A DNA stretch of 64,000 bases from Bacteroidales bacterium (lineage in GTDB: Bacteria > Bacteroidota > Bacteroidia > Bacteroidales > WCHB1-69): positions 174,355 through 238,354 of the forward strand of contig JAEETJ010000002.1 in the NCBI GenBank assembly GCA_016290295.1, given 5' to 3'. Shown in pieces: positions 1 to 8,730 of the stretch (within the stretch, counting starts at the first letter, position 1; each line of letters starts with the position of its first letter). A program made the translations under genes and the position numbers. The notes beneath the pieces were generated by a model, which was not told the DNA's origin, made no database searches, and saw only the letters and a program-made list of their open reading frames with translations.

Positions 1-837
1 AATCGCTTGTTGGTGACGGGATTTGTGGTAGGAAAAAAATGCAGGGATATCGTGTCTATTGTAGATTATAACACTGGAGACCAGAAAGTTATATATAGTT
101 ATTGGTGGCAAGATGGCAGATATACTGCATCTTCGACAGGTGAGGAGGTCCCCTTCTTTTACAGAAAAAAATTAGAGAATGGCACTGAATTTATGATTGG
201 CTATCATCCTGCGGACGCGGTAATGCCTATTGGACTTAGTCAGTCATCCATAAGAGTGCGCGTTGCGATTGTCAAACAGAAAATTGTTGTGGCAGCACCC
301 TCTGTGAATCAGGTTATTACATACGATTTGAACGGTGTTGAATTAAACAGGATGACTATTCCATTTGGCAAGAAAGAAGTGTCGGTGGAAGAACAAAAAG
401 AAATCCTGCGGAAACAAATTGAAAGTACGAAAAATAATACCGACCCCACTATCGTACCGAATGTTTCCATGAATGTTGAATCAGAAGTATACAAAAAGGT
501 GATAATGCCGGAGTTGGTGAAGAAAATGGAGAAGGATATGGCTTTGATTACCGAACCTGTAAAGCTGCCAGTGTTTACAACGGTTATCAAAGATTCGGAG
601 GATAACTTGTTGTTTTTCGAGATTCCTGAAACGAAAGGTGGCAACAAATTCAACGTGTGGGTCTATCAGGATGGCGGTGAGTTCGTTTGTCAAAGTAGCT
701 TTGTATGTGATGATTACGATTTGGTTATCAATACTGACAGAATGGCGTTCCACAACGGATTCCTGTACAGCGTTCAAGACAAAAAAGGTGCAAAGGGTAT
801 TCCCATGCGCCTGGTGAAATTCCGCTTGTCTAAGTAA
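1..837 (+). CDS. Partial hypothetical protein, possible beta-propeller
   Basis: The reading frame is open to the window edge, so the start lies outside; the TTG at 7 is not convincing as a start. About 278 residues are visible. The chain is rich in alternating hydrophobic and polar strands, with phrases such as ITYDLNGVELNRM and FHNGFLYSVQD that resemble blades of six-bladed propeller lipoproteins common in Bacteroidales (BF3164/TolB-like). The middle, about residues 120-175, is a charged helical insert (EEQKEILRKQIES). The last residues, MRLVKFRLSK, fit the final strand of such a propeller. No catalytic motif is visible. The family assignment is inference from general pattern only; any signal peptide would be upstream of the window. 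Confidence 0.5.
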   Translation, partial: NRLLVTGFVVGKKCRDIVSIVDYNTGDQKVIYSYWWQDGRYTASSTGEEVPFFYRKKLENGTEFMIGYHPADAVMPIGLSQSSIRVRVAIVKQKIVVAAPSVNQVITYDLNGVELNRMTIPFGKKEVSVEEQKEILRKQIESTKNNTDPTIVPNVSMNVESEVYKKVIMPELVKKMEKDMALITEPVKLPVFTTVIKDSEDNLLFFEIPETKGGNKFNVWVYQDGGEFVCQSSFVCDDYDLVINTDRMAFHNGFLYSVQDKKGAKGIPMRLVKFRLSK

Positions 838-860
838 TAAAAGTTGTTTTTCTTGTTTTT

Positions 861-957
861 CTTTTCAAGCATTTTCAATAGAAAAGAGGAGAGGGAGAAT
901 GGATGATTTTAGCAGCTTGCTGTATAAAATCTTCCGTTCTCCCTCTTGCTTGAAAAG
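861..957. terminator. Very long hairpin between convergent genes
   Basis: Outer arms CTTTTCAAGC (861-870) and GCTTGAAAAG (948-957) are perfect complements. Inside, AGAGGGAGAA (890-899) pairs with TTCTCCCTCT (937-946), GATTTTA (905-911) with TAAAATC (925-931), and CAGC (913-916) with GCTG (919-922). Nearly the whole 890-946 segment folds on itself, with one 19-nt bulge on the left. It lies between a plus-strand gene and htpG on the minus strand, so a two-way terminator is the simplest reading. It is much longer than the simple terminators elsewhere in the window. Confidence 0.6.
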
Positions 958-980
958 TGTTATTAATGTTTTTGTATTAT

Positions 981-2843
981 TTACAGTAGTTCAACGCTAC
1001 GCTTTACAAAGTCGCTGAGCTTTTCGCCTGTCAGGATGTTCTGCGACAGCATGGCCAAGTCAATAAGCTGCTTAGTCAGTGCCACCTTCTTGTCCTCGTC
1101 GGTTTCACCCAAAATACGACCAGCAAGAGGATGGTTGCCGTTTACCACCAGGTTATAGTGCTCAAAGTTGCCGAAGCTGGGCTGTCCTGAAATCTTGCTC
1201 ATATCCTGATAACGGCGCATGAACTCGTTCTGGGTGATCATCACCGGCAGGTCGCTCTCGCTGAGACTCTCTACCTGTACGGTGAATTTCTCTTTCTCCA
1301 CATTGCCTTCAAACAGGCCTTTCAGTTTTTCGGTCTCTTCGCTCGAAAGTTTTGAGGGGTGAGCGTCTTCCTTCTCAATCAGTTTGTCGATAATGTCAGC
1401 ATCCACACGGGTAAACCTGCTCTTTTCAAGTTTTTGCTCCAGCATATTGATGAAGTGGGTGTCCAGGAAGCCGTCCATCAGCAATACATCGTAGCCGTTT
1501 TCTTTGGCAGAAGAAATATACAGGTGCTGGGTGTTAACATCTGAAGCATAGAGATATACAAGCGTGTCGTTCTTGTCTTTTTGCAGGGTTTCAATCTTGG
1601 CTTTGTATTCGTCCAAGGTGAAATATTTACCATCGGTGTTCTTCAGCAGGAAGAACTTCTGGGCTTTCTCGTAGAATTTCTCATCGGTAATGGAACCATA
1701 TTCGATAAACACCTTGATGTCATCCCATTTCTTCTCGAAATCCTCGCGGTCGTTCTTGAACATCTCCTCCAGTTTCTCGGCCACTTTTTTGGTAATGTGG
1801 TTAGAGATTTTCTTCACATTGGCATCAGACTGCAGGTATGAACGGGATACATTCAAAGGAATGTCGGGGGAGTCGATGACACCGTGCAGCAACATCATGA
1901 ACTCAGGAATGATACCGTCAAGTTGGTCAGTGATAAATACTTGATTGCAATACAGTTGCACTTTGTTTTTCTGCAGTTCGAACTGGTTTTTCACCTTCGG
2001 GAAATACAGCACACCGGTCAGGTTGAAAGGGTAGTCCACATTCAGGTGGATCTGGAACAAAGGTTCTTCAAATACCATGGGGTAGAGCTCATGGTAGAAT
2101 TTTTTGTAATCCTCGTCGGTCAGTGCCGAGGGTTGCTGTTTCCATATCGGGTTGGTATTGTTGATGATACGGGGCACTTCCACCTCTTCCTCTTTGTCTT
2201 TGCCTTCGGGTTTCTCCCATTTTTTCTCCATACCGCAGCGGATAGGCACGGGCAGGAAGCGGCAGTATTTGTGCAGCAAGCCCACGATACGGTTTTCTTC
2301 CAAGAATTCGGCAGAGTCGTCGGCGATATGCAGGATGATTTCGGTACCACGGTCAGCCTTGTCAATATGCTTCATCGTAAATTCAGTAGAGCCATCGCAG
2401 GTCCAATGCACAGCGGGCATATCGTCCTGATATGACTTGGTCTTGATTTCCACCAAGTTAGAAACCATGAAGGCTGAGTAGAAGCCCAGTCCGAAATGGC
2501 CGATGATGTTAGCCGCATCGGTGCCTTTGTATTTCTCCACAAACTCCTCGGCGCTGGAGAAGGCGATCTGGTTGATATATTTCTTCACTTCCTCTTCTGT
2601 CATACCGATGCCGTGGTCGATAACCGTAAGGGTTTTGGCGTCTTTGTCCACCTTCACCTCGATGGTCATGTCACCCAGCTCCACATTGGCTTTTCCGAGG
2701 CTCACCAGGGTTTTCATCTTCTGCGAAGCGTCTATAGCGTTGGAAATCAATTCCCTAAGGAATATTTCCTGGTCTGAATACAAAAATTTCTTGATAACGG
2801 GAAAGATGTTTTCCGTTTTGACATTGATTTTTCCTGTTGACAT
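981..2843 (-). CDS. htpG: Chaperone HtpG (Hsp90)
   Basis: ATP-dependent cytosolic Hsp90 chaperone of 620 residues, a normal length for bacterial HtpG. The N-terminal GHKL ATPase domain shows FLRELISNAIDA (about 24-35), the DHGIGMT loop (about 75-81) and GHFGLGFYSAF (about 115-125). Middle and C-terminal domains follow, with LYFPK and LNVSRSYLQ as family landmarks. The start MSTGKINVKTENIFPV matches the family. The gene is monocistronic, with a sigma-54-type promoter and a palindrome just upstream and no obvious TAnnTTTG box, which suggests stress-induced RpoN control rather than housekeeping expression. Confidence 0.97.
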   Translation of the reverse strand: MSTGKINVKTENIFPVIKKFLYSDQEIFLRELISNAIDASQKMKTLVSLGKANVELGDMTIEVKVDKDAKTLTVIDHGIGMTEEEVKKYINQIAFSSAEEFVEKYKGTDAANIIGHFGLGFYSAFMVSNLVEIKTKSYQDDMPAVHWTCDGSTEFTMKHIDKADRGTEIILHIADDSAEFLEENRIVGLLHKYCRFLPVPIRCGMEKKWEKPEGKDKEEEVEVPRIINNTNPIWKQQPSALTDEDYKKFYHELYPMVFEEPLFQIHLNVDYPFNLTGVLYFPKVKNQFELQKNKVQLYCNQVFITDQLDGIIPEFMMLLHGVIDSPDIPLNVSRSYLQSDANVKKISNHITKKVAEKLEEMFKNDREDFEKKWDDIKVFIEYGSITDEKFYEKAQKFFLLKNTDGKYFTLDEYKAKIETLQKDKNDTLVYLYASDVNTQHLYISSAKENGYDVLLMDGFLDTHFINMLEQKLEKSRFTRVDADIIDKLIEKEDAHPSKLSSEETEKLKGLFEGNVEKEKFTVQVESLSESDLPVMITQNEFMRRYQDMSKISGQPSFGNFEHYNLVVNGNHPLAGRILGETDEDKKVALTKQLIDLAMLSQNILTGEKLSDFVKRSVELL

Positions 2844-2891
2844 AATTTATAGTTTTTATTGATTTTAATCTGAAAATAACGCCAGGTTAAA

Positions 2892-2908
2892 AGCAAAATT
2901 TGTGCCAA
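2892..2908 (-). promoter_or_regulatory. Sigma-54 promoter of htpG
   Basis: On the minus strand the sequence reads TTTGGCACAAATTTTGCTT. GG (-24) and GC (-12) are separated by exactly 10 bases, the fixed spacing required by RpoN. Transcription would start near 2881 and give a leader of about 37 nt before the htpG ATG at 2843. Confidence 0.75.
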
Positions 2909-2917
2909 AGTGCAAGG

Positions 2918-2932
2918 CTGACATTTTGGCAG
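2918..2932. promoter_or_regulatory. Palindromic activator site upstream of htpG promoter
   Basis: CTGACATTTTGGCAG has 6-bp half sites CTGACA and (reverse complement) CTGCCA around a 3-bp centre. It abuts the -24 element of the sigma-54 promoter. A palindrome of the same 6-3-6 layout lies upstream of the hsp20 sigma-54 promoter (49216-49230). Binding by an enhancer-binding protein is inferred. Confidence 0.5.
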
Positions 2933-3059
2933 TTTCCTGCAAGCGTCATAGTAGGACTGTCCTATTATCAAGTGTCCGCCATTCAGCATGGAGCGGAGCG
3001 ACAGGCGGAATCTCAATGCTTACTTTTCGATCACAGCGAAAAGTAACGGATTTTTTTCG

Positions 3060-3067
3060 TATCTTTG
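3060..3067 (+). promoter_or_regulatory. Bacteroidota -7 box (TATCTTTG) for yidC
   Basis: TATCTTTG matches TAnnTTTG. It sits 22 nt before the ATG at 3089, so the in-frame TTG at 3065, which lies inside the box, cannot be the translation start. Confidence 0.7.
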
Positions 3068-3088
3068 CAGGCTAATTTTTTTAATAGA

Positions 3089-5053
3089 ATGGATAAGAAT
3101 ACGATTATTGGATTGCTCTTGATTTTCGCGTTATTCATGGGGTTCAGCTTTTACACCTCGCAGAAGAATGCCAAGCATCGGGAGCAAGTGGAGAAAGAAA
3201 TGTTGGCACAGGAAGAGAAAGCACGAGAAGATTCCATCGCCAACGCTGTGGCCGCTTCAATGGCCAGCCAATTGGAAACAACTAACAATGCCGCCACAAA
3301 TGCCGACTCAACAGCGAACCGTGCGGCTGAACAACAAAAACTTCCACTGTATGCCGTCGCCTTCCAAATGCCGGCAGACGCCGCCAACGGTGATTTCGAG
3401 GTGGTGACCAACAAGGCGATTTACACTTTCGCCCGTAAAGGTGGTTATCTCAAGAGAATTGAGATGAAGGAGGCCTACAAATTTGCCCCCAAGGATTCGG
3501 TGAAACCGCGTGTGGTACTGTTTGACGGAGATGCCAACAGTGTCAACATCGACCTGATGCTGAAAAATCAGGCTATTGTTCATTCCAAAGACCTTACTTT
3601 CAGTAGTGATATTACAGATTCATTGGTGGTGAGTGAGGGTAGTGGTGCCACATTGTCGCTGAAAGTATATCCCGCCGGAGCTCCAGATTCCGCAAAGAGC
3701 TACATCGAATATCTCTATACTTTCTATCCCAACGACTACCATTTTGGCTTCAAAATCAACTTCGTCAATATGTCCGAGTATCTGTATGCCAACAACTTGG
3801 ATTATACGATAGCATGGAATGCCCAGTTGACCTGCCAGGAGCGAAATTACCAGATTGAAAGAGACATGAGCACCATTTACTACATGGATAATGTGCAGGA
3901 TGTCAGCAACCTGGACGAGCGGAAAAACGACAAGAAGGACTTTTCCTCACCTTTGAAATGGGTGGGCTTCAAACAGCAGTTTTTCACCTCTACATTGATT
4001 GCCAAATCAGCGGAATTCTCCACGGCATCGTTAGAGGTGAACGTGCCCGTCAAGAGCGAGACATCTTACCTGAAGACCATGTCGGCTGATTTGGATTTCA
4101 GAGTTGACAACTTGGACAACAGCTCTTTCGACATGACGATGTATGTCGGTCCCAGCCAGTACAAACTGCTGAAAGAATATGACCTGAAACTGGAACGCCA
4201 GGTGCCGCTGGGTTGGGGATTCTTCCTGCTGCAATGGTGCAACCGCTACATCATCATCCCGGTATTCAACTGGTTGGAAAGCTATGGTATCAGCTATGGT
4301 ATCATCATTCTGATTTTGTCTTTGTTCATCAAATTGCTGGTTACCCCCGTCAACTACAAGACTTATATCTCATCCGCTAAGATGAGAGCGTTAAAACCTG
4401 AAATAGAAGCACTTAACAAGAAATTTCCCAAAGCTGACCAAAATCAGGACGAGATGATGAAGAAGCAGCAAGCAACGATGGCTTTATACAAGAGTGCCAA
4501 GGCAAGTCCTATGGCCGGCTGTCTTCCGGCATTAATTCAGATGCCCATCCTCATCGCCATGTACCGTTTCTTCCCCTCCGCTTACGAATTGCGCCAACAG
4601 TCGTTCCTTTGGGCAGACGACCTCTCGTCATACGATTCCATTTTGGATTTGAGTTTTAACATTCCTTTTTACGGCAACCATGTGAGTTTGTTCACCTTGC
4701 TGATGACCATCTCCACAATTGCCTATACTTACATGAACAACAAGCTGATGACTCCTGCGACAGGCAATAACGATCAGCAGAAAATGATGAAATGGATGAT
4801 GTACATCATGCCTATCATGTTCTTGTTCATGTTCAACAGCTTCTCCTCAGGTTTGACATATTACTACTTGTTAATCAACCTGATAACCTTTGCCCAGAAC
4901 GGTATTTTCATGCTGACCGTCAACCAGGACAAACTGCGTGCCCGGTTGTTGGCCAACATGAAGAAGCCTGTCCAGAAATCAAAATGGCAACAACGTATGG
5001 AAGAGATGGTTAAGCAGCAGCAGGAGCTGGCTAAAAAGCAAGGTCGCAGATAA
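3089..5053 (+). CDS. yidC: Membrane protein insertase YidC
   Basis: YidC/Oxa1-type insertase that places proteins in the inner membrane, alone or with SecYEG. I chose the ATG at 3089 (MDKNTIIGLLLIF) because an earlier in-frame TTG lies inside the promoter box; this gives 654 residues. There is an N-terminal anchor (about 5-22), a coiled, Ala/Asn-rich linker, a large periplasmic beta domain (about 90-370), then the 60-kDa insertase domain with membrane segments. Landmarks are WGFFLLQWCNRYIIIPVFNWLES, the ASPMAGCLPALIQMPILIAMYRFFP stretch and SSGLTYYYLLINLITF. The C-terminus is basic (QQELAKKQGRR), as expected for ribosome contact. Confidence 0.96.
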   Translation: MDKNTIIGLLLIFALFMGFSFYTSQKNAKHREQVEKEMLAQEEKAREDSIANAVAASMASQLETTNNAATNADSTANRAAEQQKLPLYAVAFQMPADAANGDFEVVTNKAIYTFARKGGYLKRIEMKEAYKFAPKDSVKPRVVLFDGDANSVNIDLMLKNQAIVHSKDLTFSSDITDSLVVSEGSGATLSLKVYPAGAPDSAKSYIEYLYTFYPNDYHFGFKINFVNMSEYLYANNLDYTIAWNAQLTCQERNYQIERDMSTIYYMDNVQDVSNLDERKNDKKDFSSPLKWVGFKQQFFTSTLIAKSAEFSTASLEVNVPVKSETSYLKTMSADLDFRVDNLDNSSFDMTMYVGPSQYKLLKEYDLKLERQVPLGWGFFLLQWCNRYIIIPVFNWLESYGISYGIIILILSLFIKLLVTPVNYKTYISSAKMRALKPEIEALNKKFPKADQNQDEMMKKQQATMALYKSAKASPMAGCLPALIQMPILIAMYRFFPSAYELRQQSFLWADDLSSYDSILDLSFNIPFYGNHVSLFTLLMTISTIAYTYMNNKLMTPATGNNDQQKMMKWMMYIMPIMFLFMFNSFSSGLTYYYLLINLITFAQNGIFMLTVNQDKLRARLLANMKKPVQKSKWQQRMEEMVKQQQELAKKQGRR

Positions 5054-5101
5054 AAATTAAAATATTTTTGACTTTTATACGTTTAGAAAAAAGAAAAAAA
5101 G

Positions 5102-5109
5102 TATATTTG
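5102..5109 (+). promoter_or_regulatory. -7 box (TATATTTG) for the DUF3276-parA unit
   Basis: TATATTTG followed by C matches TAnnTTTG. It lies 46 nt before the DUF3276 ATG, in an A-rich leader. It is the only clear box before parA. Confidence 0.65.
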
Positions 5110-5154
5110 CAAATTAATTCACCTTATTATTAATATTAACGAAAAAGATTAGAG

Positions 5155-5478
5155 ATGGAAAATTTAGAAAAAAATGAAGTTTTGTCAAGAGCAGTTAGAG
5201 CAGGGAAGCGTACCTACTTTTTCGATGTGAAGACCACAAAAAACGAAGAGAAGTATCTGACTATTACAGAGAGCAAGCGTAAATTCAACGCTGACAATGG
5301 TACTTTCTTCTATGAAAAACATAAATTGTTCCTGTACAAGGAAGATTTCACCAAATTCCAGAATGCCTTGGCCGCCGTGTTAGAATTCATTGAAACAGGC
5401 AAGATTCCTGATGACATGCTTTTTGACGCCAACGAGCCCAAAACCGACGACATTAATTTTGAAGACTTGGAGGCCTAA
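5155..5478 (+). CDS. DUF3276 / PUR-domain nucleic-acid-binding protein
   Basis: A 107-residue protein of the DUF3276 family, the bacterial relatives of Pur-alpha that bind single-stranded DNA or RNA. The PUR fold is seen in SRAVRAGKRTYFFDVKTTK, KYLTITESKR and the helix KEDFTKFQNALAAVLEFIETG. The C-terminal tail is acidic (EPKTDDINFEDLEA). Its stop overlaps the parA start in a TAATG, so the two are probably translationally coupled. Binding activity is known for the family; a link to chromosome segregation is inference from this coupling. Confidence 0.85.
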   Translation: MENLEKNEVLSRAVRAGKRTYFFDVKTTKNEEKYLTITESKRKFNADNGTFFYEKHKLFLYKEDFTKFQNALAAVLEFIETGKIPDDMLFDANEPKTDDINFEDLEA

Positions 5479-6266
5479 TGGGAAAGATTATTGCTGTCGT
5501 TAACCAGAAAGGAGGGGTAGGGAAGACCACAACTGCGGTCAACCTGGCCGCTTCTTTGGCCGTGCTGGAGCACAAAACCTTGCTGATTGACGCCGACCCA
5601 CAGGCTAACGCCACATCCGGTGTCGGCATTGATCCTGAGCAGGTGGAGCACAGCGTGTATGATTGCATGCTCGGCAACAACTTCGCGACAGAAGTCATCG
5701 TGAAAACCGATACGCCCAACCTGGACCTAATGCCAGCCACCATTGACTTGGTGGGAGCGGAATTGGAAATGATTTCCTTCGACCGCCGCGAGTATCGTAT
5801 GCGCGACGCTTTGACAGCACTAAAAGATGAATACGAGTTTATCCTCATTGACTGTGCTCCTTCACTGGGTTTGATTACCTTGAACGCCCTCGTGGCCGCC
5901 GACTCGGTGATAATCCCCGTACAATGCGAGTATTACGCCCTCGAAGGCTTGGGCAAACTGCTCAATACCGTGCGTCTGGTGCAGTCTAACATGAATCCAG
6001 AGCTGACTATCGAAGGTATCCTGCTGACCATGTACACCGCCCGCCTGAAACATAACAACGCTGTGGTGGAAGATGTGCGCCAGCATTGCAAAGGCATCGT
6101 TTTTGACACCATCATCGTCAGAAATGTGCGCCTGAGCGAGGCTCCAAGCTATGGGAAACCCATTGTGCTGTATGATGTGCAGTCCAAAGGTAATATCAAT
6201 TACCTGAATTTGGCAAAGGAACTGCTGGTGAATAACGGCTATACCTTCGACCAATTAGCAAATTAG
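5478..6266 (+). CDS. parA: Chromosome partitioning ATPase ParA (Soj)
   Basis: A 262-residue ParA/Soj ATPase. The deviant Walker A NQKGGVGKTTTAVNLA is at about 9-24, the A' motif LLIDADPQANAT at about 36-47, and Walker B FILIDCAPSLG near 120. It lacks an N-terminal HTH, so it is the chromosomal Soj type. It works with ParB to move origin regions and load SMC. It is coupled to the DUF3276 gene by a 1-base overlap; parB follows after a repeat-filled gap. The last codons (DQLAN) are formed by the start of that intergenic repeat tract. No parS site (TGTTNCACGTGAAACA-like) was seen nearby. Confidence 0.96.
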   Translation: MGKIIAVVNQKGGVGKTTTAVNLAASLAVLEHKTLLIDADPQANATSGVGIDPEQVEHSVYDCMLGNNFATEVIVKTDTPNLDLMPATIDLVGAELEMISFDRREYRMRDALTALKDEYEFILIDCAPSLGLITLNALVAADSVIIPVQCEYYALEGLGKLLNTVRLVQSNMNPELTIEGILLTMYTARLKHNNAVVEDVRQHCKGIVFDTIIVRNVRLSEAPSYGKPIVLYDVQSKGNINYLNLAKELLVNNGYTFDQLAN

Positions 6267-6352
6267 TAAATTAGCAAATGAAATCTGTCTATTTATCTGA
6301 TTAACTGTATAATTATCTAATTTGCCAATTAACTAATTAACTAATTAACAAT
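6256..6352. repeat. Short-period AT-rich repeat tract, parA-parB gap
   Basis: Iterations of AATTAGCAAATTAG and TTAACTAATTAACTAATT, the same type seen in many other gaps here. The tract begins within the last codons of parA. Confidence 0.6.
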
Positions 6353-6361
6353 TTGATTGTT

Positions 6362-7243
6362 ATGGAAAAAGATGCAAGAAAGTTGGGCAAAGGATTGGGA
6401 GCATTGCTGGGTGGGGGAGACCTTCCCATCGCATCCAATTCCGTAGCCCGTATCAAACAGGATTCGGTAGGAAAAATCCGTATCGACTCCATAGAAGTTA
6501 ATCCTAACCAGCCCCGTACCAAATTTGACGAGGAGGCCCTTCGCGAATTGGCCGAATCTATCAAAACTTACGGACTGATACAGCCGATTACCGTTCGCCC
6601 CATCGCTAATGGCAAATACCAGCTGATATCGGGAGAACGTCGTCTGAGAGCTTGCAAACTTGCTGGTTTACAAGAAATACCGACCTACGTGCGTACTGTC
6701 GATGAGATGCAGTCCATCCAGATGGCGCTCGTGGAGAATATCCAGCGAGAAGACTTGAACGCCCTTGAAATCGCTTTGTCGTACCAGCGACTGGTCGATG
6801 AATTCGGTTTCACCCAAGAGGAAGTGAGTGACAAGGTGGGCAAAAACAGAACTACCATCACCAACTACCTGCGTCTGCTGAAACTCTCATTGCCGGCACA
6901 AATTGCTGTGCGTGACAATGTGATCAGCATGGGACACGCCCGTGCCTTGGTGACACTCGAAAATGAGAAATTGCAGGAGAAGGTCTTGAAACAGGTAATA
7001 GATGGCGGACTTTCGGTTCGTCAAACTGAGACCCTGGTGAAAAAGTATTCCTCGGAATTCAAACCCGCCAAGACAAAAATCAAAATCACCCTCTCCGACG
7101 AAGTCAACCAGTTTGTGTCTTCAATCTCAAAAAAGCTGAATTCGAAAGTATCGGTCAGCAAGGATTTGTCGGGCAAAGGTAAAATCGTTATCCCTTTCAC
7201 CTCTGACGAGGATTTGAAGCAGATGATTAGCAAGCTAATGTAA
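6362..7243 (+). CDS. parB: Chromosome partitioning protein ParB
   Basis: A 293-residue ParB/Spo0J protein, a CTP-dependent clamp that binds parS. I use the ATG at 6362 (MEKDARKLGKGLGALLGG), not the TTG three codons upstream, because the N-terminal KGLGALLG peptide that stimulates ParA is then terminal as usual. The ParB/Srx domain has NPNQPRTKFDEEALRELAESI and the CTP-binding GERRLRA and ENIQREDLN motifs. The HTH domain follows (TQEEVSDKVGKNRTTITNYLRLL). The C-terminal dimerisation segment ends at SKLM. Confidence 0.96.
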   Translation: MEKDARKLGKGLGALLGGGDLPIASNSVARIKQDSVGKIRIDSIEVNPNQPRTKFDEEALRELAESIKTYGLIQPITVRPIANGKYQLISGERRLRACKLAGLQEIPTYVRTVDEMQSIQMALVENIQREDLNALEIALSYQRLVDEFGFTQEEVSDKVGKNRTTITNYLRLLKLSLPAQIAVRDNVISMGHARALVTLENEKLQEKVLKQVIDGGLSVRQTETLVKKYSSEFKPAKTKIKITLSDEVNQFVSSISKKLNSKVSVSKDLSGKGKIVIPFTSDEDLKQMISKLM

Positions 7244-7264
7244 ATACCTTTAGTTCTGCTATTT

Positions 7265-8035
7265 ATGAAAAAAATATTGGTAATATTGTCAATCATTCTG
7301 AGTCTGTGTGCGATAAGCGTACAGGCTCAGTCTGTTGATTCTACCCACACTTCTGTAGTGTCTGATACAGCTGGAATTATAATCCAAACTCCTTCAGAAA
7401 CCAATGATGCTATTCAGGCAGATGTGCCGAATGCTGTGGCAGACAGTGTGCCTGCTACAACCGTTCGATTAAGGGAAGGACACCGTGGCAAGGGCATCAA
7501 AATCAGCTCCGACAAGCCTGCCGAGCATGTTTCTGTTTCCGATTCTGTATTACGCAAAAAACACAGTCCAACAGTGGCCGGCTGCCTGTCCATCATTCCT
7601 GGTGGTGGTCAGATTTACAACAAAAAATACTGGAAACTGCCCATTGTTTATGTGGCCTTGGGAGTCTCCGGCTATTTTGTCTATGACTTTGCCCATCAAA
7701 TGACAGTATATAAAAAAGAGTTTATCAACCGCCGAGATGGGAATACCGCTTTGTTGAGACCGGATCTCAGAATGGAAACAGATGCAAATATTCTGGAGTC
7801 GAAAAACACTTACCGTAGAAGAATGGAAATTGCCATAGCTGTTACTACAATTCTGTATTTCCTCAATATTGTGGATGCCGTGGTGGACGCCCATTTGTAC
7901 TATTTTGACATCTCCGACGACCTGTCAATGCAGGTGACTCCGCAGATCAATCAAAACTATATGAATTCTTTGGCACAGCAACACAATAAAACCTCATTCA
8001 ACTACGGTGTAAACCTTACCTTAAATTTCAAATAA
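7265..8035 (+). CDS. DUF5683 domain protein, secreted or envelope
   Basis: A 256-residue protein with a clear signal peptide (MKKILVILSIILSLCAISVQAQ). A low-complexity Thr/Ser/Val linker follows, then the DUF5683 core SPTVAGCLSIIPGGGQIYNKKYWKLP, which includes two probable membrane helices (about 122-142 and 178-200). The family is nearly always beside parB and dapB in Bacteroidota; its function is unknown. Its stop overlaps the dapB start in a TAATG, so the two are translationally coupled. Confidence 0.8.
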   Translation: MKKILVILSIILSLCAISVQAQSVDSTHTSVVSDTAGIIIQTPSETNDAIQADVPNAVADSVPATTVRLREGHRGKGIKISSDKPAEHVSVSDSVLRKKHSPTVAGCLSIIPGGGQIYNKKYWKLPIVYVALGVSGYFVYDFAHQMTVYKKEFINRRDGNTALLRPDLRMETDANILESKNTYRRRMEIAIAVTTILYFLNIVDAVVDAHLYYFDISDDLSMQVTPQINQNYMNSLAQQHNKTSFNYGVNLTLNFK

Positions 8036-8730
8036 TGGCAAAATTCGCGATTTTAGGCTATGGAAAAATGGGGAAGGAAGTGGAGAAAATCCTTCTGGCA
8101 CAGCAACAGGAAATTGTGGCAAGAATCGACAATGAGGATGACTGGCAGCAACAAAAGGACAATTTCCTTGCCGCTGATGTGGCCGTCGAATTCTCTATGC
8201 CGACAGTGGCAGTGGATAATTTCAAGAAATGCTTCGATGCGGGAATTCCCTTGGTAGCCGGCACGACAGGCTGGTACGAGCGCATGGACGAAGTGATGGA
8301 TTACTGCAAGCAAAAATCAGCATTCTTTATTTATGGCTCCAACTTCAGCATCGGTGTAAATATCTTTTTTGTAATCAACAAGTTGCTTGCTGACATAATG
8401 CGTAAGCAGGAGGATTTTGAGGTTAAGATCGAAGAAACTCATCACATCACTAAGAAAGATGCACCCAGCGGGACCGCTATTCACTTGGCTAAAATAATTG
8501 AAAATCAATACAATAACCAGTTGGAAGTTCCCATCACATCCTATCGTTTGACCGATGTTCCGGGTATACACAAAGTGACTTATCAAGCTGAAAATGAAGT
8601 TATTGAACTGACTCATACCGCTAAAAACAGGGTGGAGTTAGCCAAAGGTGCCGTCAAAGCCGCCCTCTGGCTCATTCAGCACCCGGGAATCTACGATTTC
8701 AAAGACATTGCACTAACAATTAACAATTAA
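8035..8730 (+). CDS. dapB: 4-hydroxy-tetrahydrodipicolinate reductase
   Basis: Makes tetrahydrodipicolinate for lysine and meso-DAP synthesis. It has 231 residues, the short form usual in this phylum. The Rossmann motif ILGYGKMGKE (about 6-15), AGTTGW (about 76-81), SNFSIGVN, and the catalytic ETHHITKKDAPSGTA (about 132-146) are present. The start overlaps the DUF5683 stop. The last residues (LTINN) are encoded by the beginning of the TTAACAATTAACAATT repeat tract that fills the gap to lepB, so the C-terminal tail is probably repeat-derived. Confidence 0.95.
   Translation: MAKFAILGYGKMGKEVEKILLAQQQEIVARIDNEDDWQQQKDNFLAADVAVEFSMPTVAVDNFKKCFDAGIPLVAGTTGWYERMDEVMDYCKQKSAFFIYGSNFSIGVNIFFVINKLLADIMRKQEDFEVKIEETHHITKKDAPSGTAIHLAKIIENQYNNQLEVPITSYRLTDVPGIHKVTYQAENEVIELTHTAKNRVELAKGAVKAALWLIQHPGIYDFKDIALTINN

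Noticed and set aside
5478..7243. Plasmid or integrated element because of parA-parB
   Set aside because: Gene neighbours (DUF5683, dapB, lepB) and the Soj/Spo0J types are those of the chromosome.
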